Below, piece by piece: positions 24,185 to 32,478 of a stretch of 36,862 bases of DNA. Positions within the stretch are counted from its first letter, which is position 1, and every line of letters starts with the position of its first letter. Location: the IMG/VR virus record IMGVR_UViG_3300020438_002904, positions 1-36,862 of that record; one strand, written 5' to 3'. This DNA is from a virus. The translations under genes were made by a program, and so were the position numbers. The notes beneath the pieces were generated by a model, which worked only from the letters and a program-made list of their open reading frames with translations, had not been told where the DNA came from and did no database searches.

Positions 24185-25612
24185 TTATCCTGTATAAGTC
24201 AAAGATGCACTTTGCCATTTATGTGTTTTACATATTTCATAATATGATGCTAGTTCTGGAAATGTTTCTGAAAAATTAGTATTTCTACGTTTATCGTATT
24301 CGTCCATGTATTTCCAAAAATCGCTTCTGTTCATATCTAATGTACCAATATTATCATCGTTCATAAAACCTAGTAATCTTTCTAGTTGATTAATTTCTTC
24401 TAGCCACAAAAATCCTGTGTCTTTGGTGTTTCCAATTTGGTAGCTTTCGGCTATCTCTATAATATCTTTTTCAACACTAGCTTTGGTTTTATCGTCTAGA
24501 TTGCAAATTGCTAAAAAATTAGGATAGCGAAGAAAGTTAGACATACAAGGTAATAAGTTTCCATCATCCTTGTGTTTAATATACTTAGCCCTTAGTTTTA
24601 GCACATCTTTTAAAAACAAATGATATGATCCTACGCTTAATATATTTACTGTGGTCATAAAAGCAAATACTAATTTAAACTCGCCGTATAGCTCGCTTAA
24701 TATCCAATCGCAGTTTTTATACCATCTATCATAATCTAAGCCATAACGTGCATACTCAGCCGCCGCTCCTGTACTTTCTCCACTAGTAAAAATTTGAAAT
24801 TCTTTGATTTTAGGACCTATCTCTTTAGCAATAGCTACAAATCTTTCCAATAGTTTAGGTTCTACGTCCAAGTTTGTATTAACTGCAAGAACGAGATCAT
24901 CTCTTGGGTCATCTCGAATTGCTTCTAATACTTTCCAACAGTCTTTGCTCATCAGAGGCTCGCCTCCTGTTAGTCTAAGTGTATGTAAATTTGGATACAA
25001 CTCAGGCCACCATTTCCAAAAAGCATCTACATAAGGGTTAGGATCTTTTTTAGGTATAGGCATTCTGCCCATATCTACTTGTGCTTCTAGATTATTGTGT
25101 TTAAAATGTGTAGGATAATGTCCGTGTTGATTTATTTCTTCCATCCACTTACTGCTGAGATCAGGACTACAATATGCACATTTTAAATTACAAACATTGC
25201 TAAAACTAATTTCTAAGTAACTTGGTTCTATATCTGTATCAGCACCTTTTTCCATTACATCATAAATGTAGGGCATTGCCCAACTGGTTTGACTTTTGTA
25301 TGTCCTATCGCTGAAGAACTTCTCACCTTGATCTTCTACTCGCCAACAGTAGTCACATTCTTTAGGTCTTTCACCTGCCAGCATCTGTCTCATACGTTCT
25401 TTTTTGTGTTTGGTATTGTGCAATGCTTTAGGATTTGCAATTACTTCTTCAACCGGTATTTTATGTGTAGGTGGATGATGGCAACTGTGATTCATACCAT
25501 TTTGTAGGTATAGAGTATGTTGCATCCATTTGGCTAAACAAAAACTAGGACTTATGCTGTTAAGCAAGTCTCTGGTTTCATTCAGTTCATCTTCTAATTG
25601 TTTTCTACCCAA
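24185..25612 (-). CDS. Radical SAM protein with variant N-terminal cysteine region (tandem copy D)
   Basis: 475 residues from a TTG at 25612, with GAGG six bases upstream; no ATG lies before the first conserved cysteine. N-terminal FCLAKWMQHT (C25), SCHHPPTH (C44, again His-His), CDYCW (C86, C89). Core LEISFSNVCNLKCAYCSPDL (C141, C145, C148), TGGEPLMSKDCW, SGESTGAAAEYARYGLDYD. The shared SDR[TV][YF]KS, HNTKHKKERM and FVKFF / FWKYM parts show descent from a common ancestor with 22827-24182. Its stop lies 2 bases before the next start. Confidence 0.92.
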   Translation of the reverse strand: MGRKQLEDELNETRDLLNSISPSFCLAKWMQHTLYLQNGMNHSCHHPPTHKIPVEEVIANPKALHNTKHKKERMRQMLAGERPKECDYCWRVEDQGEKFFSDRTYKSQTSWAMPYIYDVMEKGADTDIEPSYLEISFSNVCNLKCAYCSPDLSSKWMEEINQHGHYPTHFKHNNLEAQVDMGRMPIPKKDPNPYVDAFWKWWPELYPNLHTLRLTGGEPLMSKDCWKVLEAIRDDPRDDLVLAVNTNLDVEPKLLERFVAIAKEIGPKIKEFQIFTSGESTGAAAEYARYGLDYDRWYKNCDWILSELYGEFKLVFAFMTTVNILSVGSYHLFLKDVLKLRAKYIKHKDDGNLLPCMSNFLRYPNFLAICNLDDKTKASVEKDIIEIAESYQIGNTKDTGFLWLEEINQLERLLGFMNDDNIGTLDMNRSDFWKYMDEYDKRRNTNFSETFPELASYYEICKTHKWQSASLTYTG

Positions 25613-25613
25613 C

Positions 25614-25931
25614 TTATTCCTCTACTTCCACTGAACAATTTTTCCAACAAATATGATGTGCTTTCTCCTGGTCATTCATTAAGTTTCTGAAAAATTCTTT
25701 CCATTGTTTACTATACAATATTTCTTGAATAGAATCAACATTTTTTATGTTTAATTCTTCATCCCAAAGATTTGCAAAGTTTTCTTTTTTAAGCGGAGTA
25801 TGATCTAACCAACAGCAAGGTAACATAAATCCAGCACTGGTAAAATTTGGAAAGTTGCCCAATTCTTTTGCTTTGATGAAATCAAAGTTATGTGGCATGC
25901 ATTTTGGATTAATCTTTTTAATCTTCGTCAT
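25614..25931 (-). CDS. Stand-alone SPASM-like domain, split from the upstream radical SAM gene
   Basis: 105 residues. It contains exactly the part that its upstream neighbour lacks: CMPHNF near residue 11, GFMLPCCWLD (about 33-42; CC at 38-39) and a final HHICWKNC. This order matches the C-terminal halves of the intact paralogs at 2180, 3108, 5190 and 17967 (for example GLLMPCCWTAG and VCAMKCG). The ATG at 25931 overlaps the upstream stop by 14 bases and lies in the +1 frame. The ribosome site is weak (AAGAG, about 12 bases away), so coupling is likely. It probably pairs with the core protein to rebuild the full enzyme. Confidence 0.85.
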   Translation of the reverse strand: MTKIKKINPKCMPHNFDFIKAKELGNFPNFTSAGFMLPCCWLDHTPLKKENFANLWDEELNIKNVDSIQEILYSKQWKEFFRNLMNDQEKAHHICWKNCSVEVEE

Positions 25932-26676
25932 ATTTTATATATTCTCTTGAGCTTATTATGTTAGTGCTATATAAACTTTCATCATCTGGTGGATCTAAAG
26001 GACCATTTTCAAATCCAAATCTCCCACTTTTAAGAATTAAGAATCTAAGTTTATGTTGTTTAGCTAATGCTTTTGCTTGTTCAATTTCATATTGATTGTA
26101 TTTGAAAGGAATAAACTGCCACACAACAAGACTGTTTTCTGGATTCAAGTTTTGTTTACAATAGGTCATTGCATACCAACTTTCATCAAATTTTTGATTT
26201 GCTCTATGTATTGCACATTTGTCATCTATTCCATCTATGCCAAAAACCAACTCTGTATAATATTTCTGACTGTTACAAATATCAACCAGTTCATGCCACC
26301 ATTCATTGGGTTTCCAACTGCCATTTGTGTGTATTTGCACACTTTCAGTAGTTGTAGTGCCAAGTGCTCTAAGTATATCTAAGAACTGTGGATTGTATAT
26401 AGGATCACTTATGTTACCACAGAACATGTTTTCTTTAAAACTATTACCTAGTTGCATTGCATCTTCTACAGTCAGATCTCCATAGGTCTTTTGATGATCT
26501 TTTATTTGATCCACACCCCAAGGCAAAAAACTTCTATTACAAAACACACATGCCAACATACATCTATGTGTAGCATCAATGTTTACTCTATAATTCATTA
26601 ACCACTTTATATAGTCGTCATACATGTCATCAAACTGCTGATCTGTTAGTGCTTGTTTTGCAAAAGTTATTGACAT
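25918..26676 (-). CDS. Radical SAM core protein lacking its SPASM-like region (CGxxxDP subtype)
   Basis: 252 residues. Triad CMLACVFC (C39, C43, C46); FCGNISDPIYNPQF in place of GGEP; FGIDGIDD; WQFIPFKYNQYEIEQA matches the subtype signature though with NQYEIE instead of NxHQxE. The protein ends shortly after the barrel, where the paralogs continue for about 100 further residues into a PCC strand; that part is encoded by the next gene (25614-25931). It may be a natural fission or a recent or assembly frameshift; the clean ATG, stop overlap and conserved cysteines in both halves favour a working split enzyme. Confidence 0.9.
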   Translation of the reverse strand: MSITFAKQALTDQQFDDMYDDYIKWLMNYRVNIDATHRCMLACVFCNRSFLPWGVDQIKDHQKTYGDLTVEDAMQLGNSFKENMFCGNISDPIYNPQFLDILRALGTTTTESVQIHTNGSWKPNEWWHELVDICNSQKYYTELVFGIDGIDDKCAIHRANQKFDESWYAMTYCKQNLNPENSLVVWQFIPFKYNQYEIEQAKALAKQHKLRFLILKSGRFGFENGPLDPPDDESLYSTNIISSREYIKYDED

Positions 26677-27644
26677 GGCATATGCTCTTTATAATCTGTG
26701 CCGTGTATTCTATCTAGTATTGTCATTTGTTCAACAAATTTTTCTTTGAGTTCAGGATCATCAAGTGCATTTGGTTTCATCCAGACTGGACTATATACAG
26801 GTTGATTGAAAATACAATTTATATCATGGTCTGCAAAAAACTTTCTAATGTCATCTAATAAATGATTGTTCAGTGCTTGGGGTGTACACAATACAAAAAG
26901 ATTCTTGACATTCTTTTTTATGTCTAGTATATTAGGCCACACTTGATTCCAATCAGCATTTTGTCTTAGATAATTGAACAGTGGTCCAATTCCGTCTGCA
27001 CTTACTGTTACTGTAATGTCTTTGAACTGTGCAAACTTTTCATAGTATATACTTAGATCCCATGTACCATTTGTTGTAAGTGCAAGATTTATATTTTTAG
27101 CTAGATCTTTTTCAATAAGATAATTTATTATTTTTCTAACTTGTGGAATCATTATAGGTTCTCCACCTGTAAATTTTATCTCCATTGCACCGTCAAGTTC
27201 ATGCGTTAAATCTTTTACTTCTTTGTGCCATCTATTACTTCGAATTTTTCCATAATGAGCACCAAGTCCGCTGTTTGCTGGATCTTTTACTATTTGTTCC
27301 CATGTACTACTAGCAAAGGCACTACAAATCCTACAAGCAAGATTGCATGTATTATTAATTTTTAAATCCCAAAATAGTATTCCTTGTTGTGCGTCAAAGT
27401 TTTCGAGTTTTCTATTATAGGTTGTTCTATAGCTGTGACCATCACGTTCTTCAACAGTCTTACACCCATGACATGCATCAAGCCAACCATGCTTGCTCTG
27501 TTCATACATTTCCATTTGTTTGCTGTACCAATCGTCTTCAAATGCAAACTTAGGATAGTCTTTTTTGTCAAATACACAACAAGGCAATATACTGCCGTCT
27601 GGATCAATAGTAACACCATGTTTGAATAATTTACAATAGCTCAT
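26667..27644 (-). CDS. Radical SAM protein with compact N-terminal twitch-like region
   Basis: 325 residues, the shortest complete member of its type. MSYCKLF (C4), LPCC (C22-C23), ACHGC (C58, C61); core DLKINNTCNLACRICSAF (C100, C104, C107); FTGGEPIMIPQV; LTTNGTWD; SADGIGPLFNYLRQNADW, shared with 14865-16091. The C-terminal tail is short, without the long helical region seen in the tandem pairs. ATGA overlap with the upstream stop at 27641-27644. Confidence 0.92.
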   Translation of the reverse strand: MSYCKLFKHGVTIDPDGSILPCCVFDKKDYPKFAFEDDWYSKQMEMYEQSKHGWLDACHGCKTVEERDGHSYRTTYNRKLENFDAQQGILFWDLKINNTCNLACRICSAFASSTWEQIVKDPANSGLGAHYGKIRSNRWHKEVKDLTHELDGAMEIKFTGGEPIMIPQVRKIINYLIEKDLAKNINLALTTNGTWDLSIYYEKFAQFKDITVTVSADGIGPLFNYLRQNADWNQVWPNILDIKKNVKNLFVLCTPQALNNHLLDDIRKFFADHDINCIFNQPVYSPVWMKPNALDDPELKEKFVEQMTILDRIHGTDYKEHMPCQ

Positions 27645-28771
27645 AGTTCTAGCACCTTACACAATTCTGGCAAATAGTCTTGTATATCCAATTTTCTAAA
27701 ATCTATTGTATATTTAATTGCATAAAGAAAATGTTTAAAATCTTCTTCTTTGTATTCAGCACTTGTCAAATAGTTTTGGATACTTTTGGTATGATGTTGT
27801 CCATAAGACATACTTTGTAAAATCCAATCCATGTTTTTTGTTTTTTTGTCATTGCTTATAACGCTGTAACTGTAATGTGGAGGTCTAACTACATATGTAT
27901 AGCCCATATGTCCAAATTTAGGGAAACCTTGACGTTCAACAAAGTATTCATACAATTCTTTTAGATACATCATATTAAGAATACTAACTGTAGCATGATT
28001 TTTTAACATTACATTTGGTCTAGTTTTCCAGTATGCTATTGTTTCTTCAACTTGATCCCATACACCTAGTGTTCTTATGTATTCAAATTTTTTGCCTACT
28101 GCATCAATACTAAAATTGATGCGTATATCTTTGAACTTATCAAACATTTTTTCAATGTCTGGGTTTATTTTTTTAGTGCCATTTGTGCTATAAAAAAGTG
28201 TAATCTTACTAGGATCAGCTTCTCTGCAAACTTTTTCTAAAAATACTAAATGATCAGTTTCATAAAAAGGTTCACCTCCAAGCACGTCAATATACTCTAA
28301 ATTGTCCAATGGAACATCAATTACGTCAGGATTAAATTTTTTAACTACTGCTCTATAATCATATATTGGAATTTTTTTATTTTGTTCATTAATCCGGTTG
28401 TGCTCTTTGATCCAACTTGTACTACTATGAGCTCCACAAGTTCTACAAGCTAAGTTGCATTTATTTCCGCTGAATAGTGTAAGATGTCTAAGTACTCCTT
28501 CAGAATCTGTAGTGTGCGGAGACAATTTATTGGAATGCTGTCTTTTACTGGATTTTTTGTTAGACTCGTCTTGCCAGCATTTTTCACATGCAGGATGCTC
28601 TTCACCACGAGCAAGTGCTTGTCTTATTTCTTTGGACCGGTCTGAATTTAACCAGCTTTTAGCAGTACTGTTAGGATACGATTTGTGTTTAATAAAACAA
28701 CATGCGGCTCTTGATCTTTGATCATATCCATTTGAAGCTAACATACATGTTTTACTATCCGATTGTATCAT
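27641..28771 (-). CDS. Radical SAM protein with N-terminal twitch-like region
   Basis: 376 residues. TCMLASNG (C9), RAACCF (C24-C25), ACEKCW (C62, C65); core SGNKCNLACRTCG (C105, C109, C112); LGGEPFYETDHLVFL; YSTNGTKKI; NFSIDAVGKKFEYIRTLGVW. First rSAM gene of the main array, directly after the glycosyltransferase at 28755, which it overlaps by 17 bases. The region after the barrel is about 120 residues, rich in Tyr, His and Lys. Substrate unknown. Confidence 0.92.
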   Translation of the reverse strand: MIQSDSKTCMLASNGYDQRSRAACCFIKHKSYPNSTAKSWLNSDRSKEIRQALARGEEHPACEKCWQDESNKKSSKRQHSNKLSPHTTDSEGVLRHLTLFSGNKCNLACRTCGAHSSTSWIKEHNRINEQNKKIPIYDYRAVVKKFNPDVIDVPLDNLEYIDVLGGEPFYETDHLVFLEKVCREADPSKITLFYSTNGTKKINPDIEKMFDKFKDIRINFSIDAVGKKFEYIRTLGVWDQVEETIAYWKTRPNVMLKNHATVSILNMMYLKELYEYFVERQGFPKFGHMGYTYVVRPPHYSYSVISNDKKTKNMDWILQSMSYGQHHTKSIQNYLTSAEYKEEDFKHFLYAIKYTIDFRKLDIQDYLPELCKVLEL

Positions 28772-29732
28772 CTACTTGGTCTTCTCTGACCATTGCGCCA
28801 AGCCTATGTGGATTCTTATATACTTTCTTAAAGAATCTACTGCCAGTCCAATCCAAGTCACTAATTTCCAAGTCAAGTTTACCACGAAGGTCTTCTCCTA
28901 GTTCAACTGTTTTTGCTTTGAGTTTATCCCAATCCCAGCTTACCCCAGTATTTACACATAATTGATCACCGCCTTCAAACTCAGGAAATAACTCGTCTGT
29001 AAAAAATTTACTGAGCCAATCGAAATCTCTTACATTGCGCCAATCCCATGCACGTCTTTCTACATTGGTCATGTGACAGCCTAACCTAGATCCGTATATA
29101 GCCCAAAGTCCGTTGGTTGTGTCCTCACCCACTGTCATCCATACCAGCAGTCTTTTGTAATTATCTTGGTGTATACGCTTTAAATCTTTAGGATCAACAA
29201 CATCTCCACCTTCTAACCCCATCTTGACACCTTCACGGAAACCAGCTCTCCATGCTTGCAATGGGCTACCATTGTTTGCTACATCACAGTAAATATTATT
29301 CATTTGTACATAATGTATATTCCAACAAAAGTCAACCTGTGCCGCTTTGTCACTTTCAGGAGCCGCTTCGTGTGTACGCATTCTATTAACAACATCAATG
29401 GGCCAACACTTTATACCACCATTACCATAAACCAAACCATTTACTGCATTCTTACCTGCCCAACTAATAACATCAGTACCTCTAATTCTACTCATATCAA
29501 GTTCAGCATTAAAAAAATCTTCTCTTACAATATTATCTGCATCTACAGTAATGAAACGTTCTGTATCACTCATTGCCGCCGCGGCTTTATGAGCGGCATC
29601 ACTGCCCCATACTCCATGACTGCGTTTTGCCCACGGACATTTATCTAATAGATCTGCATAATTTGCATCTGCATTTGGTTCATCATAACTTATAAAAATT
29701 AAGTCAAATTCATTTACTGGTGTCATGTTCAT
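28755..29732 (-). CDS. GT-A-like glycosyltransferase, long paralog
   Basis: 325 residues. LIFISYDEPNADANYADLL (about 10-28), AHKAAAAMSD and FITVDADNIVREDFF (DxD-type DAD, about 61-63) define the fold; NGLVYGNGGIKCWPID and WRAGFREGVKMG match the shorter gene at 8183-8893, to which it adds about 90 residues at the C-terminus. Start: AAAGGAGA precedes the ATG at 29732; a second Met follows at residue 3. It heads into the rSAM array, suggesting that the glycan it builds is the array's substrate or product, an inference from order only. Confidence 0.72.
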   Translation of the reverse strand: MNMTPVNEFDLIFISYDEPNADANYADLLDKCPWAKRSHGVWGSDAAHKAAAAMSDTERFITVDADNIVREDFFNAELDMSRIRGTDVISWAGKNAVNGLVYGNGGIKCWPIDVVNRMRTHEAAPESDKAAQVDFCWNIHYVQMNNIYCDVANNGSPLQAWRAGFREGVKMGLEGGDVVDPKDLKRIHQDNYKRLLVWMTVGEDTTNGLWAIYGSRLGCHMTNVERRAWDWRNVRDFDWLSKFFTDELFPEFEGGDQLCVNTGVSWDWDKLKAKTVELGEDLRGKLDLEISDLDWTGSRFFKKVYKNPHRLGAMVREDQVDDTIG

Positions 29733-30733
29733 GCTGGTATCTCCTTTGCGTAATCAAACGATAGTTTGGTGGCAGATTCTTTACATAAGAATCCACATTT
29801 TTCTAAAGGAACTTTTGTATCAATTTCTATGAATCCGTGCCACCCTAGTTTTGATAATGGCAATGTTAATTCTGCGAGTAAACTATTTGGATTTAACGGA
29901 TCAGTAATATATATTCCTATGTCATTATATATCTTATGTTCTTGTGGATCTCCAAAGTTACTTTGTATTAGGTATAAATTATCTTTTTTAGAAATAGTAA
30001 AATCACTATCGATGTCATTGTTTTTTCTATAAGGTACTTGGTATGATCTTCTCTTGGTATATCTTGTTGAATAATCTACACCTGTAAAAGTTGCTTTTCT
30101 CTCCAAGCGATAACTCTTAAATATTTTCTTAGTCATTATTGTAATTTCACCTAAACCAGCTATACGTCTAAGTGGAGACATGTCAAAAACAAGATATCCT
30201 TCTTCCATTAATTCTGATGGATCAATTTCTATTTGCTTAATGAGAAAGTTTGGGTCATTGTCTTTAATTAGGTAAAAAGCAATTTTATCATACTTTCCTT
30301 GTTGTTCTGGATTGATGTTAATAGTTTTAACATGGCGTTTGCCAGTCATTCTGTACAATGTATCTTGATTAAAGTTGACCTCTAGCTTCCAACTATTAAT
30401 ATACATTATAATATTAACATCGGCTTTTGTCTTAGATATAGGTATTAAACTTAGTTTTCGTTCTGCTTCTTTAAGACGTAATACTGCTGACTTTTCTACG
30501 AACGTCAAAGCACCACGTATGTCAGCAACAGCAAATTTTTTTGGATCCAAGTGCCCCATAAGTATTTTCCTTGCATCATCACTTTCAGTGAATACATACG
30601 GACTCTTTATAAAGTCTTTATAACGATTGGTTACAGTAACAATATCACCAGTATCATGTTCATAGTATACACACCATTTAGGCGGACTTTTAGGTTTATC
30701 AAGTTCGTTTAGTAATGCTGGTTCTGAAGACAT
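29729..30733 (-). CDS. Phage protein of unknown function with an internal beta-rich repeat
   Basis: 334 residues, not recognised. The N-terminal VYYEHDTGDIVTVTNRY and the following YVFTESDDARKILMG resemble structural or tail-associated phage proteins. The second half appears to hold a duplicated unit: YDKIAFYLIKDNDPNFLIKQ with EIDPSEL, then YNDIGIYITDPLNPNSLLAE with TLPLSKL. It is beta-rich and without signal peptide or cysteine cluster. It overlaps the GT8-like gene upstream by 35 bases (the ATG at 30733 is the only early start) and the glycosyltransferase downstream by 4. A virion decoration or glycan-acceptor protein is possible. Confidence 0.75.
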   Translation of the reverse strand: MSSEPALLNELDKPKSPPKWCVYYEHDTGDIVTVTNRYKDFIKSPYVFTESDDARKILMGHLDPKKFAVADIRGALTFVEKSAVLRLKEAERKLSLIPISKTKADVNIIMYINSWKLEVNFNQDTLYRMTGKRHVKTININPEQQGKYDKIAFYLIKDNDPNFLIKQIEIDPSELMEEGYLVFDMSPLRRIAGLGEITIMTKKIFKSYRLERKATFTGVDYSTRYTKRRSYQVPYRKNNDIDSDFTISKKDNLYLIQSNFGDPQEHKIYNDIGIYITDPLNPNSLLAELTLPLSKLGWHGFIEIDTKVPLEKCGFLCKESATKLSFDYAKEIPA

Positions 30734-31574
30734 CTATCACTTCGTCTGTTAAAAACGTTTCATCACTGTAATGAATAATTCCACTGCTGATGATACTATT
30801 CTCTATCTGTATTTTTCTATTTGTAGTTACCCAATAGTTGAGCATATCAGTCCAATTTTTTGGTATCGCTTCTGGGTTAGGAAAAACTCCATGTGAGGCT
30901 GAATGCAAGTCATAATGATTATTTAAAACAACTCCTATATCGTTTTGCATATCCATAAAATGTGTAATGACATTACCTAGTAAATTTTTTTCAAATTTGT
31001 CAGGTTTTTTATCATTAAACTGATTATTGTAAACATCTCTCCAATTTTGCATAACGGGATCAGCCATTTTAAACCAGTGATTTGCTGTTACGGATTTATT
31101 AAAGTAAATCATATTAAAATAAAATTGTGGCAAATTGTATTGTAGTTCGTATTCAAATCTAGGAAAATTTGGCACAGGATAATTTCTATAACTTAACGCA
31201 TTAACAGGTACACTAATATCATTCTGACTCATTGTATTCCATAGATTGTTTGTATCTACATTTACAAATAGTGTGTCGTAATCTACATATATTGTTTCTT
31301 GATAAGGAGTACAATGGTATACCTGCCACAAGTTCATGCCATGAAAGCCATCTTTATAAGCACTATTACCATGTGGTAATTCTACCATATAATCAAATGC
31401 ATGATTATAGTAACTTTGTACGTTACCAAGTCCATTTTTATCTACAACCAGTGTTACACTTGCATTAGGATCACATGCTTTTATACTAAGTGCCAAAGCA
31501 TAACAATATCTTATTTTATCTTCATCGGTATTAATACCTAGTGTAATGTATCCTCTTTTTGGAGTTTCAGACAT
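30699..31574 (-). CDS. GT8-like glycosyltransferase A
   Basis: 291 residues from the ATG at 31574, which has AGGTG about 4 bases upstream; a GTG at 31580 is also in frame. GYITLGINTDEDKIRYCYAL at the start, SVTLVVDK, and TIYVDYDTLFVNVD (DxD type, about 97-99) followed by LWNTM match the GT8/GT-A layout in which the acid pair holds the metal of the nucleotide sugar. MNLWQVYHCTPYQE before it corresponds to the family's helix. Related to the next upstream gene; both use the Y-x-x-T-x-x-D-x-D-x-L pattern. Donor and acceptor unknown. Confidence 0.75.
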   Translation of the reverse strand: MSETPKRGYITLGINTDEDKIRYCYALALSIKACDPNASVTLVVDKNGLGNVQSYYNHAFDYMVELPHGNSAYKDGFHGMNLWQVYHCTPYQETIYVDYDTLFVNVDTNNLWNTMSQNDISVPVNALSYRNYPVPNFPRFEYELQYNLPQFYFNMIYFNKSVTANHWFKMADPVMQNWRDVYNNQFNDKKPDKFEKNLLGNVITHFMDMQNDIGVVLNNHYDLHSASHGVFPNPEAIPKNWTDMLNYWVTTNRKIQIENSIISSGIIHYSDETFLTDEVIDVFRTSITKRT

Positions 31575-32475
31575 TTTCACCTACTTTAAACATATCTATA
31601 ATTTCTGGATACTTTCTGTCCAATGCACGTTTATTCATAATATGAAGATTTGTATCGGTATATCTACACAATATATTTTTCCATTGCTCTACCCTATTAT
31701 GTTTTAAAAATACATAATCATTCAACGCATTAACTTTTGCTATATCATCTTTTTGATCCATGTTTATCAAAGGTGTACCACAAAAATCATGTATGAAATT
31801 ATCATTATTAAATCCATTCATCAACTGACAGGCAATACTTACACAAAAATCTGTTCTAAATAACTGTCTTGGATATTGATATAATAAACTGTAGTATTCC
31901 CAATGATCTTTAACATGTGTCCAAATATCAAAGAACAATTTACTTTGTTCACTTTGATCAAAATAAACTATTGTACTCCACCAATGATTGATTCCAGCAT
32001 CATTTAAATGTATTTCGTTTGTATATGGCATTTCACCGCCAATGTATTGTGCATACCTATGTAGTGCAATAGGTTCATCGGTGTCAAAAATATAACTATA
32101 AAAATTGTTGGTAATTAAATAATCAGTATCAATTAATAGTGTGCGTTCATACGGAGTATATTCGTATACCATATGTTTATTACTATTTGTAAACTGAGCA
32201 TTGAATTCTGTCCATGGACTATCCATATGTTTTCTTGGATTAGATTCATATTCAACTGGTTTAATCAATATCTGATTAAATGTTTTTCCTATCAGTTCTT
32301 CGTCATGTGATTGTTCCATCCATGCTACAGTACCATCATCAGTTATTAATGTAACATCAATGTTATCCATTGATTTTTTAGCATAACTAGCGGCAAGAAG
32401 AGCAAATTTTATATAATCTAACTGCTCGTTATTGTAACAGAACATACAAATGCCATTTCCTTTTTTCTCTGACAT
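31567..32475 (-). CDS. GT8-like glycosyltransferase B
   Basis: 302 residues. ICMFCYNNEQLDYIKFALLA at the N-terminus, VTLITDDGTV, and YTPYERTLLIDTDYLITNNF (DTD, DxD type) align with the same positions in 30699-31574, so the two are paralogs. Later GINHWWSTIVYFDQSEQSKL matches the family's segment before the last helix. It starts 3 bases after the stop of the coiled-coil gene, without a good ribosome site. Together with gene A it probably adds successive sugars. Confidence 0.75.
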   Translation of the reverse strand: MSEKKGNGICMFCYNNEQLDYIKFALLAASYAKKSMDNIDVTLITDDGTVAWMEQSHDEELIGKTFNQILIKPVEYESNPRKHMDSPWTEFNAQFTNSNKHMVYEYTPYERTLLIDTDYLITNNFYSYIFDTDEPIALHRYAQYIGGEMPYTNEIHLNDAGINHWWSTIVYFDQSEQSKLFFDIWTHVKDHWEYYSLLYQYPRQLFRTDFCVSIACQLMNGFNNDNFIHDFCGTPLINMDQKDDIAKVNALNDYVFLKHNRVEQWKNILCRYTDTNLHIMNKRALDRKYPEIIDMFKVGENV

Positions 32476-32478
32476 TTG

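Noticed and set aside
1-28771. RiPP gene cluster with precursor peptide
   Set aside because: rSAM-SPASM proteins often modify peptides, but the only small proteins (38, 76 and 115 residues) lack a leader-core layout or a Cys, Gly or repeated core, and no RRE, peptidase or transporter was seen.
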